Assembly (NCBI GenBank): GCA_963774895.1
Contig: CAVZGN010000004.1
Span: 62,001-126,000 of the forward strand
Length of the DNA stretch: 64,000 nucleotides
Direction: 5' to 3'
Origin: REEB76 sp963774895
GTDB taxonomy: Bacteria > Pseudomonadota > Gammaproteobacteria > Natronospirales > REEB76
In this document: piece after piece, positions 53,207 through 61,720 of the stretch
Numbering within the stretch: the first letter of the stretch is position 1
Layout of the letters: the number at the start of each line of letters is the position of its first letter
Notes under the pieces: model-generated
Seen by the model: the letters and a program-made list of their open reading frames with translations, nothing else
Database searches by the model: none
Told to the model about the DNA's origin: nothing
Made by a program: the position numbers and the translations under genes

Positions 53207-54442
53207 TCAAATCAGCGCTGTTCTCACACTCTTCGCTAAATAATCAACTTGCTCAGGATTCGTTGCTGCTCCCGCAGGCAGCAATAAATGCTGTTTCCAA
53301 AGCCACTCCGTATATTGCATATCATCGCGTCTCAAATCAGTGAATCCAGGCTGCAGATGGAGCGGATAATAACGCCATTTGCTTTCAATCCCCATTTTCG
53401 CCAAACGATCACCCAGTTGGTAACGGGACCCGTCTCGCAAAACGACTGGGTAATAGGTATAAACATGCGGGCGGCTGGCTGTATTCTCCGGCAACATGAG
53501 TTGTTTTAAATCATGCAATTGATCATTTAGTCGTATTGCATTGCGATAACGGCTTGCCTGGATATCCGGTTCGCGCAATACACATTGGAGTGCCACCCCG
53601 GCTTGCAACCGGTGAATTTTTCGTGGTGTATAGGAGCTGTAACTATTGGCCTTGAATCGCTCAACTTCTGCAACCCCGTCTGATGCAGCCCTATACTGAC
53701 TGGCAAGTGGGAAACGTAAAACCAGGTCTTTAAGGCGGTAAGCCAGATAGGTCTTCAAAATACGCTCGCGAGCCTCCTTGCCATTCGGCGGACCAAGATC
53801 ATGGCGGTTGATTGCTTGCCAGATATCATCGCGGCTGGTGAGAATTGCACCCCCGAGGATCGCACCCAGCGGCTTATCAACATTGAAACTGAGCAACGTA
53901 GCATCGCCCCAGCTACCGATACGACGTCCATCAATCTCATATCCACCAGCCATGTGCACTGCATTCTCTATGAGAATCAACTTATGGGCATCGGCAAGGC
54001 GACGTAGGGTTGAAAGGTCAGCCGCCTTGCCATAGATATGTGTTGCCAAAACTGCGCAAGTTCTGGATGAAAGCAAATGCTTAATGGAATCCGGTTTGAT
54101 TGAAAAGCCGTCATCCACATCGGCTAAGGCCAGACTATTGCAATATTCCTTTAGCAATACGGCTGAAGGACGGTGCATTAATGAAGTAAGGATCCATTCA
54201 TCGTCTAGCCCGAATGCACGACACAATAGATACAAACCCGAACGCGCACGATCCAGCAACAAACAATAACGGGCGCCATAACGTGCACAAAGCACTTGAC
54301 TCAGCCGACTAGCTGGATCGCCATGTAAGCCAGCAAATAAATCAGCCACATACCAATTTGGCTGAACAACAGGAGGAAGCCGATAACGGGGTGGTTTCGG
54401 AGGTTGTAGACGGAATTCAAGAGATTCAGCGATTTCTGCCAT
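53207..54442 (-). CDS. DegT/DnrJ/EryC1-type PLP protein with Asn at the usual Asp position
   Basis: A 411-residue member of the DegT/StrS aminotransferase family. The Schiff-base lysine is Lys190 in SFNVDKPLGAILGGAI. The residue that normally contacts the PLP ring nitrogen is an aspartate (ED-A-x); here it is Asn160 (LIENAVHMAGG). The N-terminal substrate region ARSGLYLLCRAFGLDDEWIL is atypical, without the usual SGT-A motif. It may be a slow or non-transaminating PLP enzyme, or an inactive paralog. It starts one base after the FemAB-like gene stop, so the two are paired. Confidence 0.75.
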   Translation of the reverse strand: MAEIAESLEFRLQPPKPPRYRLPPVVQPNWYVADLFAGLHGDPASRLSQVLCARYGARYCLLLDRARSGLYLLCRAFGLDDEWILTSLMHRPSAVLLKEYCNSLALADVDDGFSIKPDSIKHLLSSRTCAVLATHIYGKAADLSTLRRLADAHKLILIENAVHMAGGYEIDGRRIGSWGDATLLSFNVDKPLGAILGGAILTSRDDIWQAINRHDLGPPNGKEARERILKTYLAYRLKDLVLRFPLASQYRAASDGVAEVERFKANSYSSYTPRKIHRLQAGVALQCVLREPDIQASRYRNAIRLNDQLHDLKQLMLPENTASRPHVYTYYPVVLRDGSRYQLGDRLAKMGIESKWRYYPLHLQPGFTDLRRDDMQYTEWLWKQHLLLPAGAATNPEQVDYLAKSVRTALI

Positions 54443-54443
54443 C

Positions 54444-55463
54444 CTACATGCTCTTCAGCTTGGACAGTTGGCGCCTGAGCCAAGCCAACCACCGGTAGAT
54501 ATGCAGCGCAAATCTATAAACAGGCGAATACCAGTAGACAATACGATAATCGACCGCCTCTGCCCCCATAGAGCGCTTGAAGTGCCCAATCCCAGGCCGG
54601 CTACCGCCACGTCCGCCCCTGGCGGTGCCGACGAAGTCGATGGCCTCGAGTCCACGACGCTGTGCCCAACGGATCATGCACCAGACTAGCGGCTGATTTG
54701 CATTAAGTTCCCTACCCTCGTCCACGCTGGCCGCATCCCAATAGTAGCAACGCTGTCTGTCCGTTAGAAGCCAAGCGGCGGCAACCACACGGCCTTCGAA
54801 GCTCGCATACAAAATACGCAAGCCCGTAGCATGTCGATTATCGAGTAAAGCTTTGTAGAGCTGTAGAGGGTAGTTCGGCCGGGTTCCTTGTCGAGTGTAA
54901 GTATCGTGTAAGAGTTGCTCCTGCGCACCCATGAAGCTTGGACTAAAAGCCCAATGAAGTTTGATCCCATCCTTGATAGCCCGGCGCACTGTGTAACGGG
55001 TCTTCTTCGCGAGCAATTGCCAGAGCTCGGACAACGGTCGGTTGAGACGCAATTCAAGATTATCCAGTCGCTCAATCGCATCACCGGTGGCAGCTGGCGG
55101 TTTTAGCGCGATGGGCAACGTCGCTTGTACGTAGCCAATACCGTTGCGGCGAACCCACCTTTCAAGCGCACCGAGTGCTACAGCCGCCTCTGTGGCGGGC
55201 GCACAAAATGATGTCGCTGGCGGGACGGTGCATTTGCGTAACGGTGCCCCATAAATCGTTGCCAGACCAAACCTACGTCGCATCAGCGGAATTACTGCTC
55301 GTATTTGTTGTTCGATAAAACAACCTAGAGGAACAATTTGCAACGGATACAGACGTTCCATAAGTGTCAGCCATTCCAACTGTTGAAACAGAGAATGCGG
55401 TACGGATGACAGAAAATCTGCATATTCTGCCCGAGAAATTACTCGAATTTCAGCTTTATTCAT
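54444..55463 (-). CDS. FemAB/GNAT-like acyl- or aminoacyltransferase
   Basis: A 339-residue protein from ATG at 55463, overlapping the preceding methyltransferase stop (ATGA). It shows two GNAT-like halves; LRILYASFEGRVVAAAWLLT and YYWDAASVDEGRELNANQPL with IDFVGTARGGRGGSRPGIGH fit the FemAB/BioF2-like acetyltransferase group found in exopolysaccharide clusters. It may attach an acyl or aminoacyl group to an amino sugar made by the neighbouring DegT enzyme. C-terminal residues are basic (LRRQLSKLKSM). The function is inferred from context. Confidence 0.75.
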   Translation of the reverse strand: MNKAEIRVISRAEYADFLSSVPHSLFQQLEWLTLMERLYPLQIVPLGCFIEQQIRAVIPLMRRRFGLATIYGAPLRKCTVPPATSFCAPATEAAVALGALERWVRRNGIGYVQATLPIALKPPAATGDAIERLDNLELRLNRPLSELWQLLAKKTRYTVRRAIKDGIKLHWAFSPSFMGAQEQLLHDTYTRQGTRPNYPLQLYKALLDNRHATGLRILYASFEGRVVAAAWLLTDRQRCYYWDAASVDEGRELNANQPLVWCMIRWAQRRGLEAIDFVGTARGGRGGSRPGIGHFKRSMGAEAVDYRIVYWYSPVYRFALHIYRWLAWLRRQLSKLKSM

Positions 55464-56224
55464 CGAGGTTTGGAAAATAAAAATAGAGAGTTCCACCAAC
55501 GATTTTTAGGTTTTACATGTCGACGATGCCAAGCAACCTCGAATCTTGCAAGGTTGGGGATAAACGCACGTGGAATAAGTCCCGACCATGCCAAATACAC
55601 TGTAGGAAAGCGCGGCGTTCTAACAGCGTACTCAGACTGAAGAACGAATCCCACTCGCGCAGCGCAATTTCGGATACTCCATGGCGGTCGTTTTATTTGA
55701 AGTGGCATGCCCGGGTAATGCTGCCAATGAGGGTCATCAGAAACCTGATCAAGTACTAAGAAGCTTCCACCGGGTTTGAGAACTCTATACACCTCTTGTA
55801 GGACGATTTCGAATTGTGAATCGTGAACATACATTAGTGCTTCTCTAGCTACAGCACAGTCAAAATTCTTACCCGAAAATGGTAGATGTTCACCATCAGT
55901 AAGATAATAATTTACATTTGGAATCTTTTTACACAAATCTTTGGCAACCTCTAGAGCTACTGAAGAAATATCTACTCCTGTCACATTCTCCACAAAATTT
56001 GATATCCGGCGACAAAATATCCCAGTACCACAGCCGAAGTCGATCAGTGAGGAAAAATGATTTTCTTTAATTAGAGGTAGCAAGGCTTCATCAAAAACCG
56101 CTGTAACATATTCGCTCTTGCGGCCTCCGCGATTTTGCGGCGCAAGCAAGGCATAAATACCATGCTTTGCAAGCTTGTCATGGTGAGCCGCGACACCCTG
56201 TGTATGTCGAGATTCAACAGTCAT
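55460..56224 (-). CDS. class I SAM-dependent methyltransferase
   Basis: A 254-residue protein with IDFGCGTGIFCRRISNF near residue 61, VTGVDISSVALEVAKDL and DCAVAREALMYVHDSQFEIV, then GGSFLVLDQVSDDPHW: a class I type 11 methyltransferase. It is visibly AT-rich compared with the flanking pil genes. It is first in a three-gene minus-strand unit (methyltransferase, FemAB-like, DegT-like) with overlapping ends. A 489-base gene-poor gap precedes it. Confidence 0.85.
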   Translation of the reverse strand: MTVESRHTQGVAAHHDKLAKHGIYALLAPQNRGGRKSEYVTAVFDEALLPLIKENHFSSLIDFGCGTGIFCRRISNFVENVTGVDISSVALEVAKDLCKKIPNVNYYLTDGEHLPFSGKNFDCAVAREALMYVHDSQFEIVLQEVYRVLKPGGSFLVLDQVSDDPHWQHYPGMPLQIKRPPWSIRNCAARVGFVLQSEYAVRTPRFPTVYLAWSGLIPRAFIPNLARFEVAWHRRHVKPKNRWWNSLFLFSKPR

Positions 56225-56713
56225 AAGTATACGATTATGGGGTTTTAATTAACTTTCGATACGTATATGCTAGCATTCTGTAGTATTTTATATTTAACTT
56301 TAACTTACTTTGCTAGCGATTTCTAAATTCAACTCATCTGTGTGCCCTGTCGTGTCAATTCTAGATGTGTTGCCAATTTCACCTTGTGAGGCGAGTATCC
56401 AGCCTAATATGCACTGTTTGTTATAACATCGAAGTAATGCAATTCTCATGCTAGTGGTCAATGGTCGCCATATCTGCCACCAGATCACTCACCTTCGATG
56501 TATGTACTATTGGTGTGAGTTACAGTTGTATCAGATAGCCAAAACGTTCCTCGTTCAAGACCACGTTGCGCCTCCGCGGCAACAACCTGATTCACCTACG
56601 ATTATTCTTGCGAAAGCTTAGAAAGAAATTTCCTCGAGTATTCTCCGGAAACACCCCTTAAAATACTTCTGAATTCATACCCGTGCCCAATCTCAGTATG
56701 CATTAATGCATAA
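56225..56713. other. AT-rich gap without a supported gene
   Basis: About 489 bases between two minus-strand genes. Short open frames exist but none has a convincing start, composition or family match. It contains a palindromic ATGCATTAATGCAT near 56698-56711. It may hold the promoter of the downstream three-gene unit and remnants of a lost gene. Confidence 0.5.
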
Positions 56714-57922
56714 TTAGCTTTTCTGATTATCACGGGAATCTGAATTATCTAGTACGAACGGTGCCAGTACTTCAGCTACGAATTTAAGATCATCAGTTGT
56801 CATATTTTGGTGAATAGGAACATCAATCCCCCACTTTGCCGCTTGCGTTGCCCAGGTTAAGTGTTTGGCTTTTGAATCAACTACTGGCCAATTGAAGTTT
56901 CCGGCTCTAATACCCTGATTCTTTATGTAGTTACTTACAGCTACCAGAGCTTTTTTATCACGAAGAGTTACTCTGAGCCGCAACCAAGATGGCCTAGCGC
57001 CATCTGGGATATGCCACAACGGAATGCCATGCGCGGCGATGAAATTAGCATTCGCATTTCGAATTGTCTGAGTATGGGCCCATCGCGCCAAACAAATGAG
57101 ACCAAGAGCTGCACGTACTCGTCCAAATCCTTGTGCGAGTCGCGGTGTGAGCGGCTTCATAAGCCTCAGCCGCCGCATCACACGATGTACCAGTTCGAGC
57201 GGCGGGGAAACCGGTCGTATTGCCCGTCTACTATTTGCAAGCACGTCCATATACATCTCAATTTCTTGTTTCTCACTGGCGTTGTCTATATGACTGACTG
57301 GCGGTGAAATTTGTTGCAACACGTCCGCATTCAGCACCAGTGCAGCGCCGCCACACAAGGATATCGGTTTGCCGTAATTAAAGGAGAATATTGCAGCATC
57401 CCACAAGGAGCCGACTGGCATACCACGGACCGATGCACCAAAAGTGAGCGCACAATCTTCGATAATGTAGACCCCCTGATGGCGTGCTGGCGAGCGTAAG
57501 ACCTCAGCGTCCGCTGGTGCGCCAAAGAAATGAGAGACAATAATTGCTGCTACTCGCGCGTTGATACCCTTTGCAACGTCGTGCCAGTTAACGTTCCCTA
57601 ACACTGAGGAAAAGTCATAAAACACGGGTCGATACCCGGCGCTACGCACTGCATGTGCGACGACGGGACAATTGAAGGCACTTAGCAGTACATCCGTGCG
57701 GCCTGGGACACGCGGTAGGTTAGAGAGAAGAAACTGCAAGGCCTGTCTGCCACTAGTCATCAATGATACCTTTCCTCCGATCCCCCCGACTTCGATAAAT
57801 TTGTCGCAAAATTGGACGATAGAATCAGGGTTAAAAATCAATTCAGACAGATCGTCTGGACCCCATGTTTCCTCAACAACATCGTGCGTTATATTGGAAT
57901 GAGCGTGGCCCATATGCTGCAT
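56714..57922 (-). CDS. DegT/DnrJ/EryC1-type PLP aminotransferase, divergent member
   Basis: A 402-residue protein. TSGRQALQFLLSNL near residue 57 replaces the usual SGTAAL motif, YIIEDCALTFGASVRG carries the PLP-contact Asp156 and SFNYGKPISLCGGAALVL the lysine Lys185. So the cofactor residues are present. Its N-terminal 45 residues and C-terminal region (RPSWLRLRVTLRDKKALVAV) differ from ordinary sugar aminotransferases. Start ATG at 57922 or at 57913. It follows the GNAT-like gene with nine bases between, giving a second DegT-GNAT pair. Confidence 0.78.
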   Translation of the reverse strand: MQHMGHAHSNITHDVVEETWGPDDLSELIFNPDSIVQFCDKFIEVGGIGGKVSLMTSGRQALQFLLSNLPRVPGRTDVLLSAFNCPVVAHAVRSAGYRPVFYDFSSVLGNVNWHDVAKGINARVAAIIVSHFFGAPADAEVLRSPARHQGVYIIEDCALTFGASVRGMPVGSLWDAAIFSFNYGKPISLCGGAALVLNADVLQQISPPVSHIDNASEKQEIEMYMDVLANSRRAIRPVSPPLELVHRVMRRLRLMKPLTPRLAQGFGRVRAALGLICLARWAHTQTIRNANANFIAAHGIPLWHIPDGARPSWLRLRVTLRDKKALVAVSNYIKNQGIRAGNFNWPVVDSKAKHLTWATQAAKWGIDVPIHQNMTTDDLKFVAEVLAPFVLDNSDSRDNQKS

Positions 57923-57931
57923 TCAAGTCAC

Positions 57932-59035
57932 TTAGTCTTCACGGCCAGCCCTCTCGCCAGAATCCACCGACATACGGCGGATATAGGCTGGCGCCTTGCT
58001 GAGCTGAATGTTGATCCATCGGCCGATATCAACAGTGAAATCTAAGAGCGGCTGGACTCTCAACACTGCATAACGAATCGGTTCGGTGTGAGTAGCCCAT
58101 TTTGCTTTGTATGCCATCAGTCCCGCGTCTCGCGGATTGCTCGCCATGAAATCAAAATATCGCTTTCCTTCACCTAAAGATTCCTGAATTGCTGTTGTCA
58201 CCAAAAGCTCACTTATCCGCGAGGCATGTGCCTTAGGAGGAACAGCCAGCTGTATGAAATGTCGAGATACTGTAGCATCAACGACTGCAGCCATGCCTGC
58301 AGGTAGCCCCCCAATCTGTCCTATGTATACTTTTGCGTGACCCCTTCTTGTCAGCTCCTCGAGCATGCCACGGAAACGCTCTAGGCCATAATTAACTGGC
58401 GCGCCTTTGGCCTGCATGGTTCTAATATACAAACTTTGAACAAGATCCAGATCATCAATCGTAGCCTGTCGCACTTTGCAGCCTAGGCGCTCAGCTTTGC
58501 GGATAGCCCAGCGAGTATTCGGAGCCAATTGGCATATGAGCCATCCCGGATCACCGTGGGCAGGCTCCATATCTAGGACATGCCTGACAGCGTCAAGATG
58601 CGGCATTAGCCGGAAGCAATCATCACTTTCTCGTAGTAGGGAAAGTTGCCGTGCATATTCTCCCGTGAATGGAATCTCCAAGCGCACGACGCGATGCTTT
58701 CTGAGGGTAGTGGCAACAGCGGAACCATTTTCCCAGAATAAACTCACGTCTCCAACAATCATCCCATATGGATAGGATGAAGCGAGGAAATATCCAAATG
58801 GCAATCGGCGCAATAAGCAATATAATGTTGCTGATCGCGTATCAGTTGTTAACTGTATTACAGCCGATTCAGCATTGAGATACTTATTCAACCATTTAAA
58901 GGCATCGTCTGATAGCCAGAAATCGAGCCCACAACTCGAAGGAATTGGGTATTCATGCGGAACATTCCCTTTGAGTAAAACACAGTGAGCTTTTATTTGA
59001 GATCTAAATTTATTCAACGGGAACCCAGGATACAA
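57932..59035 (-). CDS. FemAB/GNAT-like transferase
   Basis: A 367-residue protein. NTRWAIRKAERLGCKVRQAT near residue 193 and YIGQIGGLPAGMAAVVDATV, then GKRYFDFMASNPRDAGLMAY with FKAKWATHTEP-like AYKAKWATHTEPIRYAV, match the FemAB-like acetyltransferase fold seen in glycan clusters. It overlaps the upstream DegT gene by 22 bases and precedes another DegT gene. It is likely to N-acylate an amino sugar, by analogy with sugar N-acetyltransferases that pair with DegT enzymes. Exact donor and acceptor are unknown. Confidence 0.72.
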   Translation of the reverse strand: MYPGFPLNKFRSQIKAHCVLLKGNVPHEYPIPSSCGLDFWLSDDAFKWLNKYLNAESAVIQLTTDTRSATLYCLLRRLPFGYFLASSYPYGMIVGDVSLFWENGSAVATTLRKHRVVRLEIPFTGEYARQLSLLRESDDCFRLMPHLDAVRHVLDMEPAHGDPGWLICQLAPNTRWAIRKAERLGCKVRQATIDDLDLVQSLYIRTMQAKGAPVNYGLERFRGMLEELTRRGHAKVYIGQIGGLPAGMAAVVDATVSRHFIQLAVPPKAHASRISELLVTTAIQESLGEGKRYFDFMASNPRDAGLMAYKAKWATHTEPIRYAVLRVQPLLDFTVDIGRWINIQLSKAPAYIRRMSVDSGERAGRED

Positions 59036-60186
59036 GAATGTACTGCGGTAATGACACGCTCAACATCATCAGCAGTGAGTTTCGGGGATAAGGGCAGGCT
59101 GACCGTCTGCCGACCGATGCGCGCGGCCTGTGGCCATTGCTCCGGTGTCCATCCGAACCGCTCCCTATAGTAGGCATGCTCAGGGAGCGATAGATAATGC
59201 ACCCCCGTGCCCACACGTAAAACGTTCATGGCGTCAAGAAACCCATCGCGTGATATGCCACACAGGTTTTGGTCAATCAATATTGTAAATAGATGATAGG
59301 CGTGTCGGGTATGGGTTTCCGGCGGTGCCGGCAGGGTAATCGGCAAGTCCTTAAGACCCTGCATATATGTATGCCAAATATCACGACGCCGCTTCCAATT
59401 GGTTTCGACACGGGCCAATTGATGGATGCCCAAAGCTGCCTGAATATCCATCATGTTGTATTTGAATCCTGCTTCTGTGACGTAATAGTGCTTATATCCC
59501 TTGTCGCTGAAACGATGCCAAGCATCTTTACTCATGCCGTGGAGTGCTAATATGCGTACGCGCGCTACATCCTGCTCATTCTGTCCAAGCACCATGCCTC
59601 CTTCTCCAGTCACAACATTTTTTGTCACATAAAAACTAAAACAACCAAAATCACCAAACGTGCCAAGCTTACGGCCTTGGTACTCAGCTTCTACTGCATG
59701 TGCACAGTCTTCTATCACCTTTAAATTGTGGATTCGAGCAATCGCCATTAATCCATCCATATCGCAGGGTCGCCCTGCCAGATGCACAGGCAGTAAGGCA
59801 CGCGTATGCCTACTCAGTTTAGATTCCACATCCTCGGGGTTTAGATTCAGAGTGACGGGGTCTACATCGGCGAGTATTGGAGTTGCGCCAGCATGAATAA
59901 TCGCATTAACGGTTGCACAAAAAGTTAATGGGGTAGTAATAACTTCATCGCCTTCCCCGATGCCAGCAGCCAACAAACTAAGATGTAGAGCAGCCGTACA
60001 GGAATGCGTGGCGGCGACACGGTCAGGGGAGACGCCTTTAAACGCAGCAAAATCCTTCTCGAAACGCGCAACCTTCGGTCCAGTACCTAACCAGCCAGAT
60101 TTGAGTGAATCGACAACATCCGCAATTTCCGCTGCCTGGATATCCGGTGCGCCAAAAACCAGAAATGCCGGTTCAACTTTATGCAT
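59014..60186 (-). CDS. DegT/DnrJ/EryC1/StrS-type sugar aminotransferase, canonical
   Basis: A 390-residue enzyme with all family marks: THSCTAALHLSLLAAGIGEG near residue 60, DEVITTPLTFCATVNAIIHA, VIEDCAHAVEAEYQG (Asp160) and SFYVTKNVVTGEGGMV (Lys189). These PLP enzymes transfer an amino group from glutamate to a keto sugar nucleotide, giving an amino sugar such as perosamine or a 4-amino-deoxy hexose. It is the best candidate in the island for making the amino sugar that the GNAT-like genes acylate. Coupled with the gene at 57932. Confidence 0.93.
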   Translation of the reverse strand: MHKVEPAFLVFGAPDIQAAEIADVVDSLKSGWLGTGPKVARFEKDFAAFKGVSPDRVAATHSCTAALHLSLLAAGIGEGDEVITTPLTFCATVNAIIHAGATPILADVDPVTLNLNPEDVESKLSRHTRALLPVHLAGRPCDMDGLMAIARIHNLKVIEDCAHAVEAEYQGRKLGTFGDFGCFSFYVTKNVVTGEGGMVLGQNEQDVARVRILALHGMSKDAWHRFSDKGYKHYYVTEAGFKYNMMDIQAALGIHQLARVETNWKRRRDIWHTYMQGLKDLPITLPAPPETHTRHAYHLFTILIDQNLCGISRDGFLDAMNVLRVGTGVHYLSLPEHAYYRERFGWTPEQWPQAARIGRQTVSLPLSPKLTADDVERVITAVHSCILGSR

Positions 60187-60230
60187 ACAACCCTCTGATT
60201 GATATTATTAAAATATAAAAAATCTCTTGG

Positions 60231-61511
60231 CTAACCGACTTTTAACAAGGCAGTACGGCGATCAAAGGTCAATGCAATGCCAAAGGCGATCAGCATAAGA
60301 ATCTCGGCACCGTAGGTTGCTAAGACTGCACCTTTCCAACCAAAAAGTGGGATCAACCAAAAATTCAGTCCTATGTTACACGTCGCTCCCAATAGCATTA
60401 CATTTGCAGACAGGCGTTGCCTGTTAGCTGTGCTAATAGCAACATCCAGCCCATAGCGTAACAGACCAAAGAGCGGGAGTAATGCCAGCCAACGTACAAC
60501 TTCAACAGCGGGCTTAAAATCACTCCCGAACACTAATGGTACAAGATCAGCGCCAATGAATATCATCGTACTGGCAAGCAATGTATATCCGAGTGGCACA
60601 GGCAACCAGCGCAATCCTAAGCGAATACCAACCCCCTGCCCTTCGTTACCGGCACGGAAAAACTGCGCATAGGCCGCCTCAAGCAAAGCGAGAATGGGAA
60701 ACAGAACAACCTGGACTGCGCGATAACCCACTGTGAAAAAACCAGCTACTGTGAGGCTATCAAGCCTTGCTAACATTACTTTATCGATGTCTGAATGTAT
60801 TCTAAAGGCCGCGTAATTAATACCGAAATGTACACCATCGCGTAGCCCTTGTATCAACCCATTTAGACGGAATTTTGGAATACCGAGGTCAACAGCAGCC
60901 AATAAAAACGTGAATACGGCCGTGACGACTGCTGAGCCTGCATAAGTCAAAGCCGCGACAGGCGCTGAAAGAGGCGCAATCATCCATACAATGGATAATG
61001 CAATCAATCGCACCATAAACAGAGATGCCATAAGCAACGTCATGCGTCCTGTGCGTTCAAACCCTTGATAGGCACGAGCCGCCAAATCCACAACAGGCGC
61101 AAAGATCAGTTCCGATACAGCAAGCGCGATGATAACGATGAGTGGAATTCCTTGTGGCAATACCAATAGCGCAATTGTTACAGAAACTGCCACAAAAAGC
61201 GGTCCAGTAATTGCGAGCATCAGAAGACCACGACCGAAAGCTTCCTGAAACAAAACAGGATCGCGAGCCGTATCTCTCACGAGTAAAAAGGCTCCGCCGG
61301 AGCCTGCGAGTGGGACAAACAAGCTCATCAATGCCAATGTGGCAACGAAACCGCCATATCTCTCTACCCCCATGGCACGCGCCAGCAAAATAAGCACACC
61401 TGCTTGTAACAACGCCCGCAACAGCAGGCCTGTGCTCACACGCACGGTGCTCCAGGCCAGCCGACCTGGCCTATAGGCAAACAATCTACCTATGTGTGAG
61501 AGACCTACCAT
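60231..61511 (-). CDS. Wzx-type polysaccharide flippase
   Basis: A protein of about 426 residues from ATG at 61511 (the frame is open further upstream to 61583; the shorter start is preferred because the first helix then follows directly). There are about 12-14 hydrophobic helices. LLARAMGVERYGGFVATLAL near the N-terminus, with the following LFVPLAGSGGAFLLVRDTAR, matches the MATE/polysaccharide transporter family that moves lipid-linked oligosaccharides across the inner membrane. It is the first gene of the minus-strand glycan unit; a Wzy polymerase was not recognised in the window. Confidence 0.88.
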   Translation of the reverse strand: MVGLSHIGRLFAYRPGRLAWSTVRVSTGLLLRALLQAGVLILLARAMGVERYGGFVATLALMSLFVPLAGSGGAFLLVRDTARDPVLFQEAFGRGLLMLAITGPLFVAVSVTIALLVLPQGIPLIVIIALAVSELIFAPVVDLAARAYQGFERTGRMTLLMASLFMVRLIALSIVWMIAPLSAPVAALTYAGSAVVTAVFTFLLAAVDLGIPKFRLNGLIQGLRDGVHFGINYAAFRIHSDIDKVMLARLDSLTVAGFFTVGYRAVQVVLFPILALLEAAYAQFFRAGNEGQGVGIRLGLRWLPVPLGYTLLASTMIFIGADLVPLVFGSDFKPAVEVVRWLALLPLFGLLRYGLDVAISTANRQRLSANVMLLGATCNIGLNFWLIPLFGWKGAVLATYGAEILMLIAFGIALTFDRRTALLKVG

Positions 61512-61720
61512 TCGAAATCTCTGCCGATGTACTGCTAAATGGGGGCACAGGATACCAGCCCACACGGGAACTCCACCCAGCACACCCCCTTCTTAAGGCC
61601 TTATCCCAGCATTGAGCCGCAGGCTACCGCCACACTTGGACATTTTCGGCCGATACACTACTATCTATAAGCCTGCAGCCCATGTTTTTTAGGGCCCGCG
61701 GATACTGAGGGATTGGGGTT

